This document shows, piece after piece, positions 10,464 through 18,867 of a stretch of 64,000 nucleotides of DNA. Every line of letters starts with the position of its first letter. Positions within the stretch are counted from its first letter, which is position 1. Made by a program: the position numbers and the translations under genes. The notes under the pieces are model-generated. The model did not search any database, had not been told where the DNA came from, and saw only the letters and a list, made by a program, of their open reading frames with translations. Location: assembly GCA_037190805.1 (NCBI GenBank), contig JBBCJR010000014.1, positions 1 to 64,000 of the forward strand, read 5' to 3'. The DNA comes from JBBCJR01 sp037190805 (GTDB taxonomy: Bacteria > Pseudomonadota > Alphaproteobacteria > Sphingomonadales > Sphingomonadaceae).

Positions 10464-11063
10464 TCATGCTTCATTCCCGAAACTCGGGCCGTCGAACCCG
10501 CCCATGAACACGCTCTCCCTCAAGGGGCGACGCTCGCTCGGCACCTCCCGCGCCTGAAAATCGGCAGGCAGATCATGGAGATCGCCGCGCTTGCCGATCG
10601 CGATCATGGCGTCGACGGCAAAGCTCTCGGGAATGTTGAGACTGGCCCGCGCCGCGTCATGATCGAACCCGCCAATGCCATGGGTATGCCAGCCGAGCAG
10701 GAGCGCCTGAAGGGCGAAGCTGGCCCAGGCGGCACCGGCGTCGAAACTGTGGCTGGAATTCGGAACGAGCTTGTCCTGATACTCCACCTGGCGACGCGAC
10801 AGGACCACGATTAGCGCCGATGCCTGCCTCGCCCACAGCCGGTTGCGGGGCAGCAACACGTCGAGAAAAGTCTGCCATGACGGCTCGCCCTGGCGAGCAA
10901 CCAGAAATCTCCACGGCTGCGCGTTCATCGCAGAAGGTGCCCAGCGGGCAGCTTCAAGGGCGGTCAGCAACACGTCATCGGGAATGGGTTCGCCCGTGAA
11001 ACTGCGCGGCGACCAGCGGTCGCTGAACAGAGGTTCCACGGGATGATCCGGGCGACGTGGCAT
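10464..11063 (-). CDS. Nitroreductase-family NAD(P)H:FMN oxidoreductase
   Basis: 199-residue flavoprotein. The N-terminal FSDRWSPRSFTGEPIPDDVLLTALEAARWAPSA segment is the family's FMN-binding start, with SRRQ and a C-terminal GKRGDLHDLP loop also conserved. Members reduce nitroaromatics, quinones or free flavin using NAD(P)H in the cytosol. It is the last gene of a leftward operon: it begins three bases after the stop codon of the FMN reductase gene, and follows serine acetyltransferase and a class I amidotransferase. That pairing makes flavin supply to monooxygenases a reasonable but unproven role. Confidence 0.8.
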   Translation of the reverse strand: MPRRPDHPVEPLFSDRWSPRSFTGEPIPDDVLLTALEAARWAPSAMNAQPWRFLVARQGEPSWQTFLDVLLPRNRLWARQASALIVVLSRRQVEYQDKLVPNSSHSFDAGAAWASFALQALLLGWHTHGIGGFDHDAARASLNIPESFAVDAMIAIGKRGDLHDLPADFQAREVPSERRPLRESVFMGGFDGPSFGNEA

Positions 11064-11065
11064 GA

Positions 11066-11737
11066 TCAGGCTTCCTTGACTGCGAAGGGATGGGACGTGC
11101 GCGCGCCTCCGGACAGATGATTCGATCCTTCCGGGACCGAATACCGCCGATCGGCCCTACGGCTGAGGAATGCGTCGCGATGTCTTGAGAATTCGACGAC
11201 CTGCTGTCCGAGGAGTGCGAGCTGTGCGGCGATGGCGGGGTCGGCGATATTGCCGGCGGGATCGAGGAGGCCGCCGATGGTGTTGACGCCGACGCCCAGC
11301 GGGGTCGGCCAGCCGCGCAGGGCATGGATGATCGAGCGCAGCGCGACCAGCGTGGTGCCGGTCGCCTGCCAGCCGGAGGCGCAGGCGATGAGGCCGACCG
11401 CGCGGCCGTCGAGGTAGGGGGCGTCGTCGCCGCGCATGTCCTCGACATAGTCGAGGGCGTTCTTGATCAGCCCGGACAGCGAGCCGTGATAGCCGGGCGA
11501 GGCGATGATGACGCCGTGGGCGCGTCTCAGCGCGGCGACGATGCGCCGGGCCTCGGGCGTGCGCTCCGGCGCTTCCGGCGAATACATCGGCAGGATGAGG
11601 TCGGGGCCGCCGATCAGCGCGACCTCCGCCCCCGCCGCTTCCGCCGCCGCCAGCGCAAAGCCCAGCGCCCGCTCCGTCGACGAGCCCGCACGCGTGGTCC
11701 CCCCAAGGCCAACGATGAACGGCTTGAAATGGCTCAC
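11066..11737 (-). CDS. NADPH-dependent FMN reductase
   Basis: 223-residue flavodoxin-fold reductase. The start of the fold (FIVGLGGTTRAGSSTERAL) carries the phosphate-binding loop, and SPGYHGSLSGLIKNALDYVED is the signature of the NADPH-dependent FMN reductase/SsuE-type family. The GTG start at 11737 overlaps the upstream stop codon as GTGA, which argues for translational coupling; longer readings to 11971 lie inside the upstream gene. The C-terminal tail of about 40 residues beyond the usual fold is rich in Arg and Ser. It could supply reduced flavin to a two-component monooxygenase such as the one at 25666-27024, but this link is inference. Confidence 0.8.
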   Translation of the reverse strand: MSHFKPFIVGLGGTTRAGSSTERALGFALAAAEAAGAEVALIGGPDLILPMYSPEAPERTPEARRIVAALRRAHGVIIASPGYHGSLSGLIKNALDYVEDMRGDDAPYLDGRAVGLIACASGWQATGTTLVALRSIIHALRGWPTPLGVGVNTIGGLLDPAGNIADPAIAAQLALLGQQVVEFSRHRDAFLSRRADRRYSVPEGSNHLSGGARTSHPFAVKEA

Positions 11738-12588
11738 AGGACCATCCTTGGCCCGGCCATGGTGGAACGCAGCTCGATGGGCAATGCCACGTCCGGATGC
11801 AGCGACGCTGGCGCAACCCCGATCCGCTGGTGGAGGGCGTCGCCGATCAAGCGAAAGAATGCCCGCCCTTCCGGACGATGCGCCGCCTGCCATTCCGGAT
11901 GCCACTGCACGGCGACGACCGGAGCGCCGCACGGCCGGGCGGAGAAGGCTTCCACCAGCCCGTCGTCGCACGCGATGGCCTCGACGGCGAGACCGCCGCC
12001 AAGTCGATCGACCCCCTGTCCATGGACCGAATTGACCGCCAGGCGGGGCATCCCGATCGTTCCGGAAAGCAGGCCGCCGTCGGTCAGCTCGACGTCATGA
12101 TGATGATCGAACAGGTCCGTAAAGGCCAGGTCGGGAGAAGGCGTCCGATGATGGACGTCACCCTCGATCCGCGCCAGGGTGCCGCCGAACAGCACGTTCA
12201 GCTCCTGGAATCCCCGGCAAATGCCGAAGACCGGCCGGCCGGACTCGATCATGTGTGCTGCCAGCGTCAGCGCCACCTCGTCGCGTTCGAGGTCTAGCGC
12301 GCCATTCTCGGGTCGCGCCTGTCCATAGCGATCGCCGGCAACGTTCGAGCGCGATCCCGTCAGCAACAGGCCGTCGAGACGGTCGACGAGGCTGATCGCG
12401 TCGAACGCCTGCTCCACGGCCGGAACCAGCAGCACCGTCACATCGGATAGCGACGCCAGCGGGGCGATGAACCGCGACGCCACCGACTGGATCGGCCGAT
12501 CGAACACCTCGTTGCAGCACAGCACGCCCATGACGGGTTTGCGCGCCTCGGTGGGCCGGTAGGCGGGGCGACCGATGTGCAGGGTCAT
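11734..12588 (-). CDS. Class I glutamine amidotransferase-like (PuuD-type gamma-glutamyl hydrolase)
   Basis: 284-residue protein of the peptidase C26 group. The nucleophile elbow FGICRGFQELNV supplies the catalytic Cys, and VQWHPEW supplies the His of the triad. PuuD relatives hydrolyse gamma-glutamyl-GABA or related gamma-glutamyl amides in the cytosol. Its ATG overlaps the end of the serine acetyltransferase gene (ATGA) and its stop overlaps the FMN reductase start (GTGA), so it sits in a tight operon. Beside serine acetyltransferase it might act on gamma-glutamyl-sulfur compounds such as gamma-glutamylcysteine derivatives, but nothing in the sequence proves the substrate. Confidence 0.8.
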   Translation of the reverse strand: MTLHIGRPAYRPTEARKPVMGVLCCNEVFDRPIQSVASRFIAPLASLSDVTVLLVPAVEQAFDAISLVDRLDGLLLTGSRSNVAGDRYGQARPENGALDLERDEVALTLAAHMIESGRPVFGICRGFQELNVLFGGTLARIEGDVHHRTPSPDLAFTDLFDHHHDVELTDGGLLSGTIGMPRLAVNSVHGQGVDRLGGGLAVEAIACDDGLVEAFSARPCGAPVVAVQWHPEWQAAHRPEGRAFFRLIGDALHQRIGVAPASLHPDVALPIELRSTMAGPRMVL

Positions 12589-13559
12589 TGCCGCCCCGCC
12601 AGCGTATCACGCAGCGCGCGGGCCGCGACACGGGGCAGCACAGCAGCCTCGGGCTGACTGGCCACGCTGTCGGCTGGAACGTCGTCCAGCAGCCAGACAT
12701 TGCCGCCGATGACCGAGCCACGCCCGATGGTGATGCGTCCCAGCAGGGTCGCGCCCGCATGAATGACCACGTCATCCTGAACGATCGGATGACGGGCATA
12801 GCGCTGGGTGGCGCTGAGCTCTTCCGTTCCATTCGGACCGAACGCCCCCAGCGCGCCAAGCGTGACCTGCTGGTGCAGCTTGACCCGGGCGCCGATCACC
12901 GCCGTCTCGCCAATGACGAGCCCAGTGCCATGGTCGATGAAGATGCTGGGCCCGATGATCGCGCCGGGATGAATGTCGATCCCGGTCTGTGCATGCGCGA
13001 TCTCCGAGATGATCCGGGCGACGATCGGCGCGCCCAGATTGTAGAGTTGATGGGCCAGCCGGTGGAGCAAGACCGCCCGGGCGCCCGGATAGCAGATCAG
13101 CACCTCGTCTTCGCTGCGTGCCGCCGGATCGCTGCGAAAGGCCGCTTCGACATCGGCGTCGACCAATTCGCGGACCATGGGCAGCGTGGCGGCGAAGTGG
13201 CGGATGATCCGCTCCGCCTGCCCCTCGTCGAAGGTCTGAACCGCTTCAGCCTGCCAGTAGGCGATCTCGTTTCCCACCTCCGCCCTCAGCGCCGCCAGCG
13301 CCTGTCCCAGGCGCTCACCGACGAACGCGTTCTCATAAGCGGCATCACCCCGAAAGCCGCCCAGTCGCTGCGGATAAAGCGCGGCAGCAAGATGATCGAC
13401 CAGCCGCGTCACCCGCTCGCGCGAAGGAAAACGCTCCGACAGCCGGTCGCGATGCCGGCTACGCCACTGGACACGCAGGGCTTGCAGTTCGTTCACGACA
13501 ATGGTGCTGCTGGATGGCTGACGCTGGTCGAGAGGGCTTCTGGCGGGTTGGGCAGTCAT
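12585..13559 (-). CDS. Serine O-acetyltransferase (EpsC-type)
   Basis: 324-residue enzyme transferring acetyl from acetyl-CoA to L-serine, the entry step of cysteine synthesis. The N-terminal helical domain (about 1-190) is followed by a left-handed beta-helix of hexapeptide repeats, with GIDIHPGAIIGPSIFIDHGTG carrying the catalytic His/Asp region. The length and N-terminal domain fit the EpsC branch of serine acetyltransferases rather than the shorter CysE. It is the first gene of the leftward operon with the amidotransferase, FMN reductase and nitroreductase. A dyad at 13598-13622 lies just upstream and could be its operator. Confidence 0.85.
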   Translation of the reverse strand: MTAQPARSPLDQRQPSSSTIVVNELQALRVQWRSRHRDRLSERFPSRERVTRLVDHLAAALYPQRLGGFRGDAAYENAFVGERLGQALAALRAEVGNEIAYWQAEAVQTFDEGQAERIIRHFAATLPMVRELVDADVEAAFRSDPAARSEDEVLICYPGARAVLLHRLAHQLYNLGAPIVARIISEIAHAQTGIDIHPGAIIGPSIFIDHGTGLVIGETAVIGARVKLHQQVTLGALGAFGPNGTEELSATQRYARHPIVQDDVVIHAGATLLGRITIGRGSVIGGNVWLLDDVPADSVASQPEAAVLPRVAARALRDTLAGRQ

Positions 13560-13597
13560 AGGGAAGATTGAACTCGGCAGGGGCGATGAAGGCGCCT

Positions 13598-13622
13598 ATA
13601 CCCCAGTGATTTAATAGGGTAT
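13598..13622 (-). promoter_or_regulatory. Inverted repeat upstream of serine acetyltransferase, candidate operator
   Basis: ATACCC (13598-13603) and GGGTAT (13617-13622) form a perfect 6-bp dyad with a 13-base AT-rich centre (CAGTGATTTAATA), 39 bases upstream of the serine acetyltransferase start. The 25-bp span and position over the likely promoter resemble operators of dimeric Rrf2 or similar regulators. The regulator is not identified. The rest of the 246-base gap (13560-13805) shows no further gene. Confidence 0.4.
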
Positions 13623-13805
13623 GTGCAGAAGTTGTTGTGCGCCACAAACATTGGGTTGAGACGGATGCCGGACGACCGCATGGCGTCCTTGGCCGTGGAC
13701 GCAAGGACAATGGCGGCGCGTCAGCGCCGGCAGGGGCTTGGTTCACCGGCATTGCGCCCTGACCGTCCGATGCTAGCCTGACGCCAGATCAAGGGAGTCG
13801 GATCG

Positions 13806-15179
13806 TTGCGCGGATGGATCATTTTTCATCGCGAGCTTGATCCGGCACTTCCGGAAGTGCCGGAGATTTTTCGCTTTCGAGAGGCTGGCGCCGCCCTCGG
13901 CATCACGCTCGAAATTCTCAATCCGCATGATTTCGACCTGATCGTGGGGAGTGATGACGGCTGGTCGGTCACCTATCAGGACCGGCCAATGGACCGGCCC
14001 GATTTCATCATCTGCCGGACCGGGGCCGAGACCGACTACTTCACCCTTGCCCTGCTGAGGCATTTCGAACGGCGGGGCGTGCGCCTGGTCAACGGCTCGG
14101 CAACTGTCGAGCTGGTGGCCGACAAGCTTCATACTCTGCAGCGGCTGAGCCGCGCTGGCCTGCCCACCCCGCGCACGATCCTGGGTCAGTTTCCGATGGA
14201 CGCAGCCCTCGTCGAGCGCGAGCTCGGATTTCCGCTGATCGTCAAGACGTTGAAGGGAACCCGCGGCGCCGGCGTCCTCAAATGCGAGGACCGCAGCCAG
14301 TTCGAGGATCTGACCGGCCTCTTGGAAAGCGCAGAGGCCAAGGCGGACTTCATCCTGCAGCATTATGTCCGCGCCAGCCATGGCCGCGATGTGCGGGTCC
14401 TGGTGGTCGGGGGGCGGGTGATCGCTGCCATGGAACGGCGGTCGCTGACCGGCGGGTTCAAGTCGAACGTATCCTTGGGCGGGGTCGGCGTCGCCTATAA
14501 TCCACCGCCGGAAATGGCCGAGCTTGCCGTACAGGCTGCGGACGTTCTGGAGCTGGACGTGACCGGCATCGACATCCTGTTCGACGAGAATGGCTACAGA
14601 ATCTGCGAAGCCAATTCCGCGCCGGGATTCCAGGGGCTGGAGCGCGCCAGCGGCCTCGATGTGCCGAGGACCATTCTGGAATGGATCGTCGCCACTCAGA
14701 ACATGGTGCAACGCGCACCCGGGCCGGTGGAAAACAACGCGTTGACGGACATGGTTTTCGGCGGCCTTAGGGGCCTCCGGACGATCAGCGATCGCAATAC
14801 CGATTTCAGCCGGTTCTCGATCGCGGTGGGACTGCGCATGGTCGCCGCCGGGCTGCAGGCAGTCGCGCACGGGATAATGCCAACCCGGCTGGCCGACGGG
14901 AAAAGCCGCATCGGTCTGGGCCTCCGCTCGCTGTTCGAAGGCCGCATTCGCGCCCATCTGTCAGGCCTGGACGATGCCGAGCAGGAACGCACCCTGCTGG
15001 TCGTCTCGGGCGTGGCGGTATGGGCCGCCATCCTGCCCTGGCTGGCCGGTATCGACGCGATGTTGAGCAGCCTGTTGTCGGTACTGGCGCTGCTGTTCCC
15101 GATCGTCTTTCTGCTCACATCCCCGGCGGGCCGTATCGGAAAGTCGGTTTCGACCCTCCTCAAGAAGGACGGGCCCTGA
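13806..15179 (+). CDS. RimK-like ATP-grasp ligase with C-terminal membrane segments
   Basis: 457-residue protein. Residues about 1-110 form the pre-ATP-grasp domain; 110-310 hold the ATP-grasp fold, with LVADKLHTLQRL, FPLIVKTLKGTRGAGVL as the nucleotide lid and ICEANSAPGF as the magnesium-binding end. This is the RimK/LysX-type arrangement that ligates an amino acid to a carboxylate. Beyond residue 330 the enzyme gains an extra tail with two hydrophobic stretches (about 395-440), which is not usual for RimK. The start is TTG at 13806 with GGGAG about nine bases upstream. Its TGA overlaps the ATG of the TauE/SafE gene, so the two are translationally coupled. Substrate unknown. Confidence 0.75.
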   Translation: MRGWIIFHRELDPALPEVPEIFRFREAGAALGITLEILNPHDFDLIVGSDDGWSVTYQDRPMDRPDFIICRTGAETDYFTLALLRHFERRGVRLVNGSATVELVADKLHTLQRLSRAGLPTPRTILGQFPMDAALVERELGFPLIVKTLKGTRGAGVLKCEDRSQFEDLTGLLESAEAKADFILQHYVRASHGRDVRVLVVGGRVIAAMERRSLTGGFKSNVSLGGVGVAYNPPPEMAELAVQAADVLELDVTGIDILFDENGYRICEANSAPGFQGLERASGLDVPRTILEWIVATQNMVQRAPGPVENNALTDMVFGGLRGLRTISDRNTDFSRFSIAVGLRMVAAGLQAVAHGIMPTRLADGKSRIGLGLRSLFEGRIRAHLSGLDDAEQERTLLVVSGVAVWAAILPWLAGIDAMLSSLLSVLALLFPIVFLLTSPAGRIGKSVSTLLKKDGP

Positions 15180-15967
15180 TGGACCTGGCGGCGATTCCCT
15201 GGGCCGACCTTGCGCCATTCATCGTCATCGGTTTCCTGGCGCAGCTCGTCGACAGTGCGCTCGGCATGGCGTTCGGCGTGATTTCCAGCTCCCTGCTGGT
15301 GATGATCGGCATTCCCCCCGTCGCCGCTTCGGCCACCACCCATACGGTCGAGGGCTTTACCAGCGGCACGTCCGGTCTCGCGCATGCCCTGCGCGGCAAT
15401 GTTGACTGGCCGCTGTTCACGCGCCTCGTCATTCCCGGCATCGTCGGGGGACTGCTCGGCGTGTGGCTCGTCGGCATGATCAGCACCGAGATCGCCCGGC
15501 CCGTCATGCTGGTTTATCTCGTGGTGATCGGCGTCTATCTTATCTGGCGCGCGCCGCGCCGGCCCCAGACCTACCGGCGCATGCGGGGCGTGGGACCACT
15601 GGCGCTGATCGGCGGAATCTTCGACGTATCGGGCGGCGGCGGCTGGGGACCGATCGTCACCGGCAACCTTCTCGCCCAAGGCATGACGCCGCGCATCGTC
15701 GTCGGCACGGTCAATGCCGCCGAATTCTTCGTCACCGTCACGGTTCTTTCGGCATTCATCGGCAATTTCGGCCCGGCCCTGTTCACCATCGCGGCGTCGG
15801 GCCTGCTGCTTGGCGGCATTGTCGCGGCTCCCGCCGGTGCCTGGCTGACCGGCCGAATTTCGCCGCAACTCCTGCTGAAGCTCGTAGGAACGGTTCTGAT
15901 CATCATCAGCTTCTGGGGCTTTCTGGCGCTGATGTTCGAACCGACAGCGATCTATAGCCGCTTCTGA
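15179..15967 (+). CDS. TauE/SafE-family sulfite or organosulfonate permease
   Basis: 262-residue integral membrane protein with about eight hydrophobic segments. The internal duplication typical of TauE/SafE is visible: LAQLVDSALGMAFGV in the first half and GIFDVSGGGGWGPIV in the second. The family exports sulfite, sulfoacetate or other small anions across the inner membrane. The ATG at 15179 overlaps the stop codon of the ATP-grasp gene (TGATG). Possible roles are sulfite efflux after desulfonation, or export of the product made by its coupled ligase; the sequence does not decide. Confidence 0.8.
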   Translation: MDLAAIPWADLAPFIVIGFLAQLVDSALGMAFGVISSSLLVMIGIPPVAASATTHTVEGFTSGTSGLAHALRGNVDWPLFTRLVIPGIVGGLLGVWLVGMISTEIARPVMLVYLVVIGVYLIWRAPRRPQTYRRMRGVGPLALIGGIFDVSGGGGWGPIVTGNLLAQGMTPRIVVGTVNAAEFFVTVTVLSAFIGNFGPALFTIAASGLLLGGIVAAPAGAWLTGRISPQLLLKLVGTVLIIISFWGFLALMFEPTAIYSRF

Positions 15968-16018
15968 TCCAGAAGGGGCCTGGCGAGCCCGCGCGACGTT
16001 CCCCGGCTGATAAAGGAA

Positions 16019-16056
16019 GCTCGGGAAGTGCGGCTGTGAACACATCCTTCCCGAGC
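16019..16056. terminator. Stem-loop between convergent genes
   Basis: A perfect 10-bp inverted repeat (GCTCGGGAAG at 16019-16028 with CTTCCCGAGC at 16047-16056) encloses an 18-base loop. It sits between the TauE/SafE gene and the oppositely transcribed ammonia-lyase gene. There is no T-run, so it may act as a weak bidirectional terminator or as a transcript-end stabiliser. Confidence 0.5.
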
Positions 16057-16076
16057 GACTTATGCCAATGCGATGG

Positions 16077-17714
16077 CTAGGCTCGATCGCGCAGCCCGGC
16101 GACCACCCTTGCTACAGAGGCCAGAAGCGGGCCGTCCGGGGCCAGCGCGTCGATCAGCCCTTCGATCTTCGGCTGGATGAACCCGTCGAAATCGTCCCAA
16201 TGCAACGGCCGGTCCGCATCCGGCGAACCCGCGGCCGCCGTGCGCGCGGCGACATAGAGTTCATGCGTCGCCGGGGAAAGCACGGTGCGCGCGTCATAAC
16301 TGCCCGATGTCATGTGGGCGCGAAGCTCAACCGCCTGCACGGCGCACATCAGGGCCAGAGCGATATAGTGGCCGAACACATCCAGGCTTTCCCGCGCCAG
16401 ATTGGCCGAGTTCATCGCCTGGCTGTTGATGTTCTGGTTGAACTGCTCGGCATGGGTGGGAAACCGGTCGGCGATCGATTGGCCATAGAAGCTGATCAGC
16501 GGCATCATCGAATTGCCGCCGATCTGAAGGGATTTGAGGCCGACATTGATGCCGGCCGCCGGACCCACCAGCGAGGCGCTGAGACCATAGCTGAACTCGG
16601 GCGTCATCAGCAGCGCGAGCTGAGTGTCGAGATGCTTCGCCACCATGCCGACGTGATAGCGCAGTTGATCCATCGCGACGCTGGTGTACTGGGCCAGGAA
16701 ATTGCCGGTATGGAAAACCTCGCCGCTGTCGGGGTCGATCAGCGGATTATCGTTAGCGCAATTCGCTTCGACCTCGATCTGCGCGGCGACGGTCCGCAAC
16801 CCGTCGATCACCGGCCCCAGGAACTGCGGCAGGCAGCGCAGCGAATAACGATCCTGGATCAGTTTGCCCATGCGATGGCCGCGCGCACCGGCGGCTTCGT
16901 CGCGGATCAACTGCGACCCTTTCACCAGCTGGCCCATCTGATCGGCCACCCAGACCTGGCCCGGGTGCGGTTTCACAGCATGGATGAACGGCGCGAAGCT
17001 CTGGTCGGTGGACAACATGGCCTGCGCGATCAGTGCATTGACGCCCAGGCTCAACGACACCAAGTCGAGCGCGCGGTCAACCGCGTTGGCGGCAACGCCC
17101 GTGCAGGCGCCCGTGCCGTTGTTGAGGGCCAGCCCCTCCTTCGGTTCCAGCGGCAGCGGCTCCAGCCCCAACCGCGCGAGGGCGGCGTGGCTATCCAGCG
17201 TTTCACCGTCGATATCGACCAGGAAATCGGGGGCGAGACCCAGGATGGCGCCACCGATATAGGCCAGCGGCACCAGGTCGCCCGACGCACCGATCGAACC
17301 GCGCTGATAGACATGCGGCGTGGCGCCGGCGTTGAGGAAGGTGACGAAGCGCGCGATGATGTCGAGCCTGATGCCCGAAACACCCTTGATCAGCGAATTG
17401 GCACGCAGCAGCATGGCGGCGCGCACGTCGGTATTGGGAAGGCGCGGCCCGGTGGTGCTCTTGTGCTGCCATAGCGCCAAGCGCTGGACATCCACCAGAC
17501 GGTCGGCGTCCACATATTGATCCGCCATGCCGCCGAACAAGGTCGAGACGCCGTAAATCTGCTCACCCCGCGCCACGGCGTCGCGAATTTCCTTACACGA
17601 CTTCTCGACGCGGGCGAGGATCGCCGGATCCTTTGTCAGGGCGACCTTGGCGCCCCGTGCAACCGCGCCGATCTGGGCAATCGTCAATCCATCGCCGGAA
17701 ATGGTTATGCTCAT
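16077..17714 (-). CDS. MIO-dependent aromatic amino acid ammonia-lyase (HAL/PAL/TAL family)
   Basis: 545-residue cytosolic enzyme. Ala143-Ser144-Gly145 in RGSIGASGDLVPL forms the 4-methylidene-imidazole-5-one electrophile, and Tyr54 in YGVSTLFGG is the catalytic lid tyrosine. The family eliminates ammonia from His, Phe or Tyr. The substrate-selectivity pair is Gln83-His84 (LWQHKST), where Anabaena PAL has Phe-Leu, TAL His-Leu and HAL Ser-His, so the substrate is uncertain. The start at 17714 is set by GGAGGG five bases upstream. No urocanase or other hut gene is nearby, which weighs against ordinary histidine degradation. It is divergent from an Lrp/AsnC regulator that probably controls it. 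Confidence 0.85.
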   Translation of the reverse strand: MSITISGDGLTIAQIGAVARGAKVALTKDPAILARVEKSCKEIRDAVARGEQIYGVSTLFGGMADQYVDADRLVDVQRLALWQHKSTTGPRLPNTDVRAAMLLRANSLIKGVSGIRLDIIARFVTFLNAGATPHVYQRGSIGASGDLVPLAYIGGAILGLAPDFLVDIDGETLDSHAALARLGLEPLPLEPKEGLALNNGTGACTGVAANAVDRALDLVSLSLGVNALIAQAMLSTDQSFAPFIHAVKPHPGQVWVADQMGQLVKGSQLIRDEAAGARGHRMGKLIQDRYSLRCLPQFLGPVIDGLRTVAAQIEVEANCANDNPLIDPDSGEVFHTGNFLAQYTSVAMDQLRYHVGMVAKHLDTQLALLMTPEFSYGLSASLVGPAAGINVGLKSLQIGGNSMMPLISFYGQSIADRFPTHAEQFNQNINSQAMNSANLARESLDVFGHYIALALMCAVQAVELRAHMTSGSYDARTVLSPATHELYVAARTAAAGSPDADRPLHWDDFDGFIQPKIEGLIDALAPDGPLLASVARVVAGLRDRA

Positions 17715-17883
17715 CAATCCCTCCATGTCTGGCGGAATTATGCGCGCTCGATCCGGTCATTTCATGTTTTAATAGCCGTTTTTTTGACCACATTGGTCAC
17801 AATATGTCTAAACACCATGGAAATTCATATAATCATGTCCAACGGGCGGACCGTGCGTCGCCATTTCGAATAACGGATGAACC

Positions 17884-18348
17884 ATGTCTTCGCTGACGCC
17901 GATCGAACTCAAAATTCTTGCGATCCTTCAGAATGAGGGAGACATTTCCAATGTTGACCTCGCCGAGCGCCTCGGCATGTCACCCAGCCCTTGCCTGAGA
18001 AAGGTCAAGGCGCTGCGCGACAGCGGCTACATCCGCCAGGTGTCCGCTCTACTCGATCGCAAGAAGCTGGGTTTCGAAATCGTCGCCTACGTCGAGGTAA
18101 AGGTCCCGCAGGTTGCCGATTCCGAGATCGTCGAGGAGTTCCGTGCCGCCGTCCGGACCGAGCCAGCGATCGTCGAATGTCACATCACCAGCGGCCAGTT
18201 CGATTTCCTCCTGAAAGTCGTCGTGCGGAGCATGGATGCTTATTCGGACTTCATAACCCGCAAATTGCTTCGGATGCCGGGGGTTCGCGATACCCGCTCG
18301 ACCTTCGTCCTGGACACGTTCAAGCAATCGACGGCTTTGCCGATATAG
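17884..18348 (+). CDS. Lrp/AsnC-family transcriptional regulator
   Basis: 154-residue regulator. Residues about 4-60 form the AsnC-type winged helix-turn-helix (LTPIELKILAILQNEGDIS, then NVDLAERLGMSPSPCLRKV as recognition region). Residues 70-145 form the RAM/effector domain with the conserved ITSGQFDFLLKVVV strand. Proteins of this type sense amino acids as octamers. It is divergent from the MIO ammonia-lyase across about 170 bases, so it is the likely amino-acid-responsive activator or repressor of that gene. Its 3' end overlaps the convergent nsrR gene by 29 bases. Confidence 0.85.
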   Translation: MSSLTPIELKILAILQNEGDISNVDLAERLGMSPSPCLRKVKALRDSGYIRQVSALLDRKKLGFEIVAYVEVKVPQVADSEIVEEFRAAVRTEPAIVECHITSGQFDFLLKVVVRSMDAYSDFITRKLLRMPGVRDTRSTFVLDTFKQSTALPI

Positions 18349-18832
18349 CGCGCTCAGAACGCTGGGTATCAGCGCGATATGATCCGTTCCCGACGAGACC
18401 CGCCGGTTCAGGCGTCTCCTGATCGAACAAGGACGCGATGTCCCGGCGCCGCGTCAGCAGATCGGCCAGCGTGTAGCGGTCGAGCACGGTCATGAACGCG
18501 CCAAGCGCCTCCGTCAGAACGCCAGTCAGGCCACAGGCCGGGGCGACGACGCAGTCGCTGCAATCGACGAGTTCGAACCCATCCTCGGTATGACGCACCA
18601 CGGCGCCAATGTTGATCTCCTCCGGGGGCAGGCCCAGGCGAATCCCGCCGGATCGCCCGCGAACGCTCTCGACATGGCCGCTGCGCACCAGTTCAACGAC
18701 GACTTTCATGAGGTGATTCTGCGAAATGCGATACGCCTGCGCCACCTCACCGATGGAGCATAGACGCTCGGGCCGCGCGCCCAGATAGAGCAGCGTCCGC
18801 ATCGCATAGTCGGTGAACAGGGTCAGCTTCAC
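18320..18832 (-). CDS. nsrR: NsrR, nitric-oxide-sensing Rrf2 repressor
   Basis: 170-residue Rrf2-family protein beginning at GTG 18832 (MKLTLFTDYAMRTLLYL, the hallmark NsrR start). The helix-turn-helix is followed by Cys91-x2-Cys94-x5-Cys100, matching the three iron-sulfur cysteines of NsrR; Asp8, a cluster ligand in Streptomyces NsrR, is also present. In known NsrR proteins the cluster is destroyed by nitric oxide, releasing DNA. It is divergent from the truncated haemoglobin, alternative oxidase and DUF1971 genes, with two NsrR-like boxes between. The C-terminal tail of about 25 residues is longer than usual and overlaps the convergent regulator gene. A readable upstream extension to 18913 would cover the operators and is rejected. 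Confidence 0.85.
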   Translation of the reverse strand: MKLTLFTDYAMRTLLYLGARPERLCSIGEVAQAYRISQNHLMKVVVELVRSGHVESVRGRSGGIRLGLPPEEINIGAVVRHTEDGFELVDCSDCVVAPACGLTGVLTEALGAFMTVLDRYTLADLLTRRRDIASLFDQETPEPAGLVGNGSYRADTQRSERAISAKPSIA

Positions 18833-18867
18833 ATTCGGCTCCGCGTCGCTCTCGGCTCGTCGCGTAA

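Noticed and set aside
13773..16045. Long leftward readings opposite the ATP-grasp and TauE/SafE genes
   Set aside because: Low-complexity composition rich in His, Gln, Arg and Asp; the forward strand encodes recognisable families.
18320..18832. Assignment of the Rrf2 protein as IscR
   Set aside because: Cys spacing, the MKLTLFTDYAMR start and the NO-linked neighbours fit NsrR; no isc or suf genes are near.
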